From Branchiostoma floridae (lineage: Eukaryota; Chordata; Leptocardii; Amphioxiformes; Branchiostomatidae), in the NCBI RefSeq assembly GCF_000003815.2, contig NC_049988.1:5181425-5245424 (forward strand): a stretch of DNA of 64,000 nt, read 5' to 3'. Shown piece by piece: positions 1 to 9,800 of the stretch. The notes below the pieces were generated by a model that was given only the letters and a program-made list of their open reading frames with translations, was not told the DNA's origin and searched no databases. The first letter of the stretch is position 1. The number at the start of each line of letters is the position of its first letter. A program made the translations under genes and the position numbers.

Positions 1-390
1 GGATACAGTGGAATTTCCTGTGAAGAGATTAAGAGATGACAGACACTAAGAAGTTCAGGTGGATCGATGTAGTTCCGGATACAGTGGAGTTTCCTGTGAA
101 GAGATTAAGAGATGACAGACACGAAGAAGTTCAGGTGGATGTAGTTCCGGATACAGTGGAGTTTCCTGTGAAGAGATTAAGAGATGACAGAAACAAAGAA
201 GTTCAGGTGGATGTAGTTCCGGATACAGTGGAGCTTCCTGTAAAGAGATTAAGAGATGACAGAAACAAAGAACTTCAGGTGGATGTAGTCCGGAGACAGT
301 GGAGTTTCCTGTGAAGAGATTAAGAGATGACAAAAAAAAGAACTTCAGGTGGATGTAGTTCCGAATACAGTGGAGTTTCCTGTGAAGAGA
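1..390 (+). repeat. 72-bp minisatellite, left block
   Basis: About five tandem units of 72 bp, recognisable by GTTCCGGATACAGTGGAG at 73, 144 and 216 and onward; the array runs off the left edge. Because 72 is 24 codons, both strands show long open frames (plus-strand motif VVPDTVEFPVKRLRDD). One unit carries a 4-bp insertion (GATCGATGTAG instead of GATGTAG) and another near 288 lacks one base, which breaks the frame. The array resumes in the same direction at 3764, so it is one array split by an insertion. A coding role is possible but not supported by the frame breaks. Confidence 0.9.
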
Positions 391-886
391 TTAAGAGCGA
401 ATGTCTGTAAGGGTCAAACAATGGTGGCACCGGTCAAAAAATAGATTTGGCTCATATTTTGCACAGTGATAGTACTTGGTACACAACCCCTCAAAATAGC
501 TTTCTTTCTTCTCAGAACCCCTCGTTGCCATGGCAACAGGCCAAAGAAGTTTTGGGGCCATTTTTCCGGATTTTGGCATGCCCAAAACATGAAAATTGGC
601 CAACTTTAGGGCACTATCACTGAACAATGCTTTAACTAAACAACAAATGCAGAATATGCTGATCAGAGCAATGCCTAAACTTGTATAAAATAGCAGTAAA
701 CTTAATCTCCTGTAAACTCTAAGGTCCTGGGCAGCCTGAATACAATACACTGTTTTCAGGTTGTAAAAAATTTGAAATTTTGCCCAACTTCAAAGCACTG
801 AAACTCCATAAGTATAAAATATTTTCGCTTGCAATTTACTACAAATAATAACCTACTATAGGGCTATTAGATGAATGCTAGCAAAG

Positions 887-1443
887 TTTGGGTTCTTGTT
901 TCGTTGCCACGTAATCGTCCGTTGAAGTGGGTCAATTTTCATGATTTTGATAATATGTCATTTTGGGCGCTCTTTAAACTATCATAAGTTCCGAACCCAA
1001 CATGCCCTGCAATTGAAATTCACATGGATTATAAACCAATATATTCTCTACCAAATACATGTTTGTAAAGTTCGGGTTCTTGTTTCGTTGCTGCGTAATC
1101 GTCCTTAAAAGTGGGTCAATTTTCATGATTTTGATAAAATACATCATTGTGCACCATCTTCGAACTATCATAAGTCACAAGCCAAAATTGTTCTGTAACT
1201 AGAATTTACATGAAATGTAAACCAAAATTTTGTTTCTCAAGGCCATGCTTGTAAATTTTGGGTTCTTGTTTTGTTGCTACGCAATTGTCCGTTAAAGTGG
1301 GTCAATTTTCATGATTTTGATGATATGTCATTTTGTGCTCTCTTTGAACTGTCATAAATTGCAAAGTAAATTTGTTCTGAAATTGAAATTAACATGGAAT
1401 ACAAACAAATATATTGTCTATCAAATGCACGTTTGGACAGTTC
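887..1443. repeat. Three 184-186 bp tandem units in the left foldback arm
   Basis: The motif GGGTTCTTGTTTCGTTGC recurs at about 889, 1073, 1259 and (degraded) 1443, giving periods of 184, 186 and 184. Each unit also contains AGTGGGTCAATTTTCATGAT. The same units appear inverted in the right arm at about 2711-3267. They may be subterminal binding repeats of the element. Confidence 0.8.
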
Positions 1444-1880
1444 GAGTTCTGGTATTCTAACATTGAATGTACATGTCCCTGAAAGTAGGTCGTATTCCAC
1501 TGACTTTTCCACAAATCATGTTGTTGACAACAGTGATACACATGTCAGTCTTTGTTTTTATAGAACCGATGTAGCAATATGCTATCACCACGAAAAAAAT
1601 CATTTGTAGGGATTATATTCTACTCAAATATTTATATCGTTTAATGACAGATTAATCCATTCTCAACTTTTAAACATTTTGCTGAGTTTTGCAGCTAAGC
1701 ATGATGTATGACTACAGGCTTTAACATGTTGTTTGCGTCCCCACAATATGACGACTTATTTCTACATTGGAACAAATACCATGATCATCTCTGTGCATCT
1801 TTTTTTTTACAGCAATGTAAAAAACATGCGTGTTTTCAACTTCTGCTATTGCAGTGGACCACACTCATTTTTAGCAAGGA

Positions 1881-2234
1881 GATAACTTTCGGTAGTCTTG
1901 AATTTTTGCCACAAATATGGACTTCCGGTGGCAATCAGTTATTGGCGATCACAAATTAGATTTAGGAATGCAAGTTCGTACAAGTTCCATTTCCTTGCCA
2001 AATCGCAAAGATATATGGTGTATGTGTCTCAAAACAGGAAAACGTAGAAAAACGTCATTCATTGCTTCATTTTGAACTTTACTGTTGATAGATTACAACA
2101 AAGGTGGGTCAAGATGTTGACCTTCATCATCCTCTGTCGTATTTTGACGTTAGCCTGTCAAGCTATTTTCCACACAAGACTAGCAGGCAAACATCAATCG
2201 CCGCCGGGAGTTGGCAGAGTACCTACTAGGTCCG
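1881..2234. other. Central spacer of the foldback element
   Basis: This part of the element has no inverted partner that I can align. It holds no convincing reading frame. A short repeat, GTGGGTCAAGATGTTGACC, is present near 2103. It would form the loop if the arms paired. Confidence 0.5.
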
Positions 2235-3763
2235 TTCTTGCCCTTGCTTAAAATGAGTACGGTCCATTGAATAGCAGAAATTGAAAAACGCATGTTTTCC
2301 ACATAAATTCTACCGTGATAAGAAAGATGCACAGAGATTTATGATATTCGTTCCAAATACTAGTATGTATATTGTACTGTATAAGCTAAGTCTTCGAGAG
2401 TCATATATTGTGGGGATGCAAAGTAAACATGTTTAAATCATACTAGTAATACATCATGCTTAGCAAAACTAGCAGAATGTTTAAAAGTTCAGAATGGATT
2501 AATCTGACATTAAACGATATAGATATTTGAGTAGAATATAATCCCTACAAATGATTTTTTTCGTGGTGATAGCATATTGCTACATCGGTTCTATAAAAAC
2601 AAAGACTGACATGTGTATCACTGTTGTCAACAACATGATTTGTGGAAAAGTCAGTGGAATACGACCTACTTTCAGGGACATGTACATTCAATGTTAGAAT
2701 ACCAGAACTCGAACTGTCCAAACGTGCATTTGATAGACAATATATTGGTTTGTATTCCATGTTAATTTCAATTTCAGAACAAATTTACTTTGCAATTTAT
2801 GACAGTTCAAAGAGAGCACAAAATGACATATCATCAAAATCATGAAAATTGACCCACTTTAATGGACAATTGCGTAGCAACAAAACAAGAACCCAAAATT
2901 TACAAGCATGGCCTTGAGAAACAAAATTTTGGTTTACATTTCATGTAAATTCTAGTTACAGAACAATTTTGGCTTGTGACTTATGATAGTTCGAAGATGG
3001 TGCACAATGATGTATTTTATCAAAATCATGAAAATTGACCCACTTTTAAGGACGATTACGTAGCAACGAAACAAGAACCCGAACTTTACAAACATGTATT
3101 TGGTAGAGAATATATTGGTTTGTAATCCATGTGAATTTCAATTGCAGGGCATGTTGGGTTCGGAACTTATGATAGTTTAAAGAGCGCCCAAAATGACATA
3201 TTATCAAAATCATGAAAATTGACCCACTTCAACGGACGATTACGTGGCAACGAAACAAGAACCCAAACTTTGCTAGCATTCATCTAATAGCCCTATAGTA
3301 GGTTATTATTTGTAGTAAATTGCAAGCGAAAATATTTTATACTTATGGAGTTTCAGTGCTTTGAAGTTGGGCAAAATTTCAAATTTTTTACAACCTGAAA
3401 ACAGTGTATNNNNNNNNNNNNNNNNNNNNNNNNNNNNNNNNNNNNNNNNNNNNNNNNNNNNNNNNNNNNNNNNNNNNNNNNNNNNNNNNNNNNNNNNNNN
3501 NNNNNNNNNNNNNNNNNNNNNNNNNNNNNNNNNNNNNNNNNNNNNNNNNNNNNNNNNNNNNNNNNNNNNNNNNNNNNNNNNNNNNNNNNNNNNNGGCCCC
3601 AAAACTTCTTTGGCCTGTTGCCATGGCAACGAGGGGTTCTGAGAAGAAAGAAAGCTATTTTGAGGGGTTGTGTACCAAGTACTATCACTGTGCAAAATAT
3701 GAGCCAAATCTATTTTTTGACCGGTGCCACCATTGTTTGACCCTTACAGACATTCGCTCTTAA

Positions 3764-4380
3764 GATATGACAGACACAAAGAACTTCAGGTGGATGTAGT
3801 TCCGGATACAGTGGAGTTTCCTGTGAAGAGATTAAGAGATGAGAGAGACGAAGAAGTTCAGGTAGATGTAGTTCCGGATACAGTGGAGTTTCCTCTGAAG
3901 AGATTTAGGGGTGACTGACACAAAGAAGTTCAGGTGGATGTAATTCCTGCTACAGTGGAATGTCCTGTGAAGAGATTGAGTGATGGCAGACACAAGAAGT
4001 TCAGGTGGATCGATGTAGTTCCGGATACAGTGAAGTTTCCTGTGAAGAGATTAAGAGATGACAGACACGAAGAAGTTCAGGTGGATGTAGTTCCGGATAC
4101 AGTGGAGTTTCCTGTGAAGAGATTTAAGGGTGACAGACACGAAGAAGTTCAGGTGGATGTAGTTCCGGATACAGTGGAATTTCCTGTGAAGAGATTAAGA
4201 GATGGCAGACACGAAGAAGTTCAGGTGGATGTAGTTCCGGATACAGCGGAGTTTCCTGTGAAGAAATTAAGAGATGACAGACACAAAGAAGTTCAGGTGG
4301 ATGTAATTCCGGATACAGTGGAGTTTTCTGTGAAGAGATCAAGAGATGAAAGACATGAACAGGTGTGGGTAGATGAAGTT
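3764..4380 (+). repeat. 72-bp minisatellite, right block
   Basis: About nine units of the same 72-bp repeat continue after the TTAA at 3760-3763, in the same orientation as 1-390. A frame from 3934 to 4446 stays open through seven units and then leaves the repeat for a non-repeated tail (ending PRISKDI and a stop). One unit has a 1-bp loss plus the 4-bp GATC-type gain seen in the left block, a net 3 bp that keeps the frame. The minus strand is equally open, so openness alone is weak evidence for coding. Confidence 0.88.
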
Positions 4381-4446
4381 CAAGATACATTATTGGAATA
4401 CACTTACGCGGTTCTAATGCAACCTCGAATATCCAAGGATATATAA

Positions 4447-5181
4447 CTAATCTTAATTCCAACAGAACGCAATCTCATTTCGATTCCACTGTGACATTGC
4501 CGTTTACTTTAGTGCTTCTAGTTTTGCTTTACAACAGTAACGAATCTAGATCTAGAGTTAGAAATATAATGTATTCTAAAAGAACTAACAATTTTGGAGC
4601 ATTCTAAAGACTTTAATGTGTTTCATGTCGGCTGTTACATTAAGGAAGTCTACGCTGCCAGAACCATCTTGTGAAATTTTGACCATTTTGTTGTTGTATA
4701 TCTTGATCCTGTTAAAGGCATAGAACGTTTATGAATTGAATCTGCAGCTGGACGTGACAAGCCCTGGTTACAAACCCAGCCAAATTTCGACCTACGTAGA
4801 TGTCCCAAAATTGGCTATGATGTCTTTCAGTGTATTAAAGAAAAAGATACGTTACAGGCTGACAGCTTGACTTTTACAAGCAAAAGTACGCGATGACTAG
4901 CGCCTTTATTCTGCCATATGCCTGCTATAGGCCTATTTCCGGGCCCATGATGTGCTTGCTTCTGATGATATGCCGTGAAGAAAAATGTCATCAGAAAAAA
5001 ATCATTAGCCCCCTAAAAGCTTAAAAGCCCGACTCATAGTCTGCCTTTCTCTTTAAGATGTCGCCATGGTTACGGTCATGGTTAACTGACCCAAGAGACA
5101 GGCCTAAGGCTGAGACCTGATGTAATTATGATAAACCGTGCGATGTATGTGACAGGGGCATAGAAGATGAAGCGTGCTGAC
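4447..5181. other. Intronic sequence left of the TM1 exon
   Basis: No exon is recognised. A stretch around 4940-5060 resembles 31500-31620 (both contain TGATATG then GAAAAATGT and ATCAGAA), so it is probably a repeat fragment. The region lies downstream of the receptor TM1 exon on the minus strand and would be intron leading to the TM2 exon outside the window. Confidence 0.5.
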
Positions 5182-5276
5182 CTGAAGTAGATGAGGATCC
5201 CGGCGGCGACTGTGAGGGACACCAGGGACAGGGCGTACCCGACTGTGTAGATGATCTGCACCGTGTACAGGTCCGT
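5182..5276 (-). CDS. PTHR-like receptor exon 5 (TM1)
   Basis: This 95-nt exon encodes residues 132-162 plus two bases of codon 163. It is bounded by an AG acceptor (CTCGCGCAG, first exon base 5276) and a GTCAGC donor at 5181-5176. Residues TDLYTVQIIYTVGYALSLVS lead into SLTVAAGILIYF, the classic TM1 of class B receptors; PTH receptors share YTVGYS-SLASLTVA-type wording here. The acceptor phase (0) fits exon 4. The donor phase (2), splitting the Arg that follows YF, is the place where class B genes commonly have an intron before the RLHCTRN-type loop. Confidence 0.9.
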
Positions 5277-6693
5277 CTGCGCGAGAAAGTGGCATTATAA
5301 TACGCGGGTGCTTCAAAAAGTAATGCCATTGGTTCTATAACAGTTTCATTTTTTTACCGAATGAGTTGAAATTTGGCATAAAGGTAAAGACATATATCCT
5401 CTTCATATGGAAATATATCAAATTGTTTTCCAGATTTTTATCAGCAACTGAGTTGCCCTAAAGTATGATTTAACCACGTGCCCAAAATCCACTAAACTGT
5501 TTCTCTATTGGTTTTATACAATGTCTAATAGACATTCTATAATGATGCTAACGTGATGCTGTTTCACTGTACTCGGTGCTTTCTTGCAATTTCTCATCAA
5601 TATTGGGTAGGTAAGTGTAGTTTATCGCATGATCCAAAACGGTATAGGTTGCCTTTTGTGGTTCTTTGTTCGTAGACATAGAAAATAGAATTCTGCAGGA
5701 TAAAAGACCTACCATGTCCTGCTTTTCTTCAGGAATGTAGCAGCCGCTGAATCTGTAGTCCTCGGTCTGGTTCAGATCGTTCATGATCCAGCTTCCGTTT
5801 CCACAGTACCGCTGCACCACCCCTGGAACGGACGGGTCACAATTAAGGTAAGGGCACAACCCTCCGTACGTGCAAATACGTGCTGTCTACGTGCCAAAAC
5901 GTTGGCAACCTTTTGGTATCCGTAAGTGGTGAGTACTGCCTCCGTACGAAATCGACTGATTTCAGAGCATGCAGACACGCCGTAAATCTTTACGTGAAGG
6001 CAAAACTTTGTGCGCCGTGCGTTGACGTACTCCCTCCCTGCTCTTGCCAGTCGTTCCCCACGTTTTCAGAAATACGTGGCGGACGTGGCCTCCCCAAAAA
6101 CGTACGGAAAAATTGCACGTACGATGGGTTGTGGCCTTAGCTTAAACCATTGCTTTAGTTTGCTCAATCCTTTCTCAAGTCTAGGACGCTAAGTTTGTTA
6201 GCGCCACGCAGATGTCAGGCGCTTAGAAGCTCAGACTACTTAAGACAAATGTCTACCTTCAGGAACACCACTTTCTCTATTAACCTCCTGAACGCTTTGA
6301 AAATGTGTATCTAAGTCTTTTAAGTGCAAATATAGTGCTTCAGCGAGGTGATCTAAAGTGTTTTAGTACATTGCAATTCAGCCCTAGGGCTACCACGATG
6401 CACATCGCGTATAGTACCGAATCAACCGTGTACCAAATCAACCAGTTCATAACTACATTAATTAAGTGTTACTTAATTGAAAGAAGATAAAGGTTAGTAT
6501 CGTCTTACTGGAATGGTTAAAGAAGGCGATGTGCTCGGGACAAGGTAACGTCACGACTTGACCAGGTGCAGCATCTGGCCAACAGGAACCGAGATAGTCA
6601 GGTCCGCCGGGACAGTAGCCTGTCACTGGAGAAACAAGATCAAACATTGGGACTTGATAAAGCGAACGTGTTATTCCGAATTTATTAACACAC

Positions 6694-6750
<57 letters not shown>

Positions 6751-6752
6751 TA

Positions 6753-6800
<48 letters not shown>

Positions 6801-9800
6801 CACACACAAACAAACAAACACACATACACGCAATCACTTAAACATCTACACACACAGACACAAACAAACACCTACACACAGATGTAGAACCAAGCCAACA
6901 TATGATTGTATATCATTTCACAACACACCCCCTCACCCTTTAATGATTTCGTTTTCAATCCATCATTTTGTTGAAACCACCACCACCGGCCATGCTAGGG
7001 CCCCTCGCTCCCCAGGCGCTATGTCCCATAATATCCAATGTAACCGTCCCCTTGAAGGTACATCAGTTACTACACTTACCATTGGGCAGAAAGGTTTCAT
7101 TCATCTTCTTCAGACATTTCATGGTTTCCTGCTGTATCATCTCTATCAGCGACATGTGGTCAACCTCTGTCGCCGTCCTGTCTACCTGTGGAGTACAAAT
7201 CACTGTTACTAGACTTGCATGTAAATAGGCTACACCGTGACTGTATTTGTACCCTGGTAACAGATGCAAGTTAATGTTAGATAAAACTAGTGGACTGGCC
7301 TTGCTGTAGTGATTGCACAAAGTTATGTGGCCAAAGGACTATTGATACGGAGATGGGCGCCGCCCTATACACCATGTTGTGCGGGAGGGTCGTGTGGACA
7401 TCTTGTCCTTGGGGATCCATTCTGACTTCTCCGGATTCGATGTTAAAAACGAAAAACTCTGATGAAAAAAATGACCTTTAAATGAGTTTGAAAGGTCTTT
7501 GACTTTTGTTCAGTAACATTTTGGTCCCAACATTGAAAATATACTTGATTGATCTAACTTACTATGTAGAAAAGGGTAGGAAAAGCGACTTTCTGTTTTA
7601 CCCTAATCCTCCATGTGTAATTTTCGTTGTTTAGTATCCACCAAATGTCACTTCTTATATTTTGATTGATCATGAAACGGAATAGTACTCTATCAGAAGT
7701 GACCCAAGGCCAAACTTATAGCCAACGAGTAGCGACCATCGGGAGGAGAACAAAGCAAACAAGGGGCCGTGTCGTCCGTCGAACGTCGTAGGACATTTTT
7801 AGGACAAGTTATTTTTTGTTTAGTGTAAACCGGGCCAAGGCTGGACTCCAGGCTATATTGACCAAAGGAGGCCATATCATGCGTTCTATTTTTAGCCAAC
7901 GTTAAGGTCACTGCTAATGAGAACAACAGACAAGCCGCAGTCCGGCGCGAAACCGAGTCTGCTACTCGTCTGTCATCTTTAGCTTTTAGAGTAATGTACC
8001 AGTGTGTATCAACCACTGGGGTGTTCGGTGTGCTCTGTAGGTAATTGAATATTTCTATTCAAGCGCTATTAGAACATGATAAATGCAATGTCTATGATTG
8101 GGCCCGATTTTTAAAACTTGAAGCTGAAATCAACTCGGGACCCAGAGACATAGCATATGTAGAGTTACTGTTTCGTAACAAATAAAATAAACAGGCGCAC
8201 AAACTGCACCCGAAACGTTAATCTCCTTGGCGGAGGTAATAAGAAGAGCAAAGAATTCCGTCCACGGAATAAAGAAATTTCGTTAGACTGAGACGGTAAG
8301 CTNNNNNNNNNNNNNNNNNNNNNNNNNNNNNNNNNNNNNNNNNNNNNNNNNNNNNNNNNNNNNNNNNNNNNNNNNNNNNNNNNNNNNNNNNNNNNNNNNN
8401 NNTGCCACCTAGACTGTGCGGACCCGGTCCAAAATTGAATCACAAAAATCCACACCGTGCAAGAATACACCTTAGGCACGCGGTGGGCATTAACGATCTA
8501 AAACGAGTTCAATGAGGCAAACAAAGAACTAATAATTTGCAGTTACTTAACAGAGCTTTACAATCCTCCCTTAATGAAGACTTCTTCTTCTTTCAGTTAA
8601 GCCGTGTCGCGCTGACAGTCACCTTCAGCATGATAAAGATTACGCTGCCTATGAAGACGGTGGTCGCCATAGACTTCCTGCAACTTATGATCCACTGCTC
8701 ACCAAGTCACGTATGACTAAATAACATGACGTCACAGAAGCAGTGGACTGCCCAATTTTTGTGTTGGAAATCACAGATTAACTTTTCCAGAAAAACTTTC
8801 ACCGATTTGGTATTTGAGACCAGTGTTTTGGATACAGGGGAGCTTCTCACCGCTAAAATACGTCCATCCAGCCGTTTTGGGATTGGGTGTTTTTGGACGA
8901 ATATATGAATAAGACCTTGATTGTACCGTGGACCTCGCGAATGAACATTTCGAAAGATTGAGAAAAAATTACAACTCAGGTTTCCATCTATCACACATTC
9001 TACCTCTGTCTTTTACACACCACTCAGAGTCATCAAACGTAACGTTACTAATAAGTGAAAGCAGCAGAGGATAGCAGCGGAACAACCCGCTATCCATCTG
9101 CACACTTTGCTCGGTGTTCACTTAAAGCTAAGGGCACAACCCGCCGTACGTGCAATTTGTCCGTACGTTTTTTGGGAGGCCACGTCCGCCACGTATTTCT
9201 GAAAACGTTTATCTGTAGAGAGCAGGTGAGTCGCTTTTATCCTACTGACACGTACGGTGGGCGAATCCGCAGCCTGCACGTAAGTTCTACGGCGTGTCTG
9301 CGTGCTCCAAAATCCGTCGGATTCCCTACGAGTTCGTACGGGGGCGGTACTTACCACTTAAGGATACCAAAAGATTGCCCACGTTTCGCGTTCGGCACGT
9401 AGACAGCACGTATTTGCACATACGGTGGGATGTGGCCTTAGCTTAACCTTGCCTTAAGCAGACCGTAAAGAAGATTGCCAAATAATNNNNNNNNNNNNNN
9501 NNNNNNNNNNNNNNNNNNNNNNNNNNNNNNNNNNNNNNNNNNNNNNNNNNNNNNNNNNNNNNNNNNNNNNNNNNNNNNNNNNNNNNNNNNNNNNNNNNNN
9601 NNNNNNNNNNNNNNNNNNNNNNNNNNNNNNNNNNNNNNNNNNNNNNNNNNNNNNNNNNNNNNNNTCAGGGACCAGAATATGGACAGTAAGGCCTGGGTTT
9701 ACCTTGTCGTAAAGAAGAAAGCCTGCTCACCGGGCTGCTAAAGCATAGATCGTGTAGATTATTTTTACATCAAAGTTAGCTTCCACCCAGGAGAGTTTTT

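Larger units (their letters stand above)
395..3759. mobile_element. Foldback (long-TIR) element flanked by TTAA
   Basis: The left arm from 395 and the right arm ending at 3759 are reverse complements. Matching positions sum to 4154 throughout the outer arm, so there is no net length change between arms even across the N run at 3410-3594. The ends begin GAGCGAATGTCTGTAAGG and are bordered by TTAA at 391-394 and 3760-3763. The minisatellite unit normally reads GAGATTAAGAGATGACAGAC, so this is a TTAA target duplicated inside a repeat unit; the right flank differs by one base. Arm identity is about 99 percent by eye to about 1620/2535, then clearly lower to about 1880/2235, with a unique centre between. 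No transposase frame is visible. TTAA targeting suggests mobilisation by a piggyBac-type transposase, but the ends do not start with the usual CCC, so this assignment is an inference. Confidence 0.85.

Noticed and set aside
1394-1609. 71-codon frame, mirrored at 2545-2760
   Set aside because: The two are the same inverted-arm sequence; the frame has no family match and its conservation follows from arm identity.
3306-3763. Frames across the N run at 3410-3594
   Set aside because: The frames are open only because N codons cannot be stops; the sequence is the right arm of the foldback element.
7693-8016. 107-codon minus-strand frame in intron 1
   Set aside because: No recognisable motif and no acceptor or donor that fits the receptor phases.
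9055-9402. 115-codon frame
   Set aside because: Lies within MITE copy 9122-9446.
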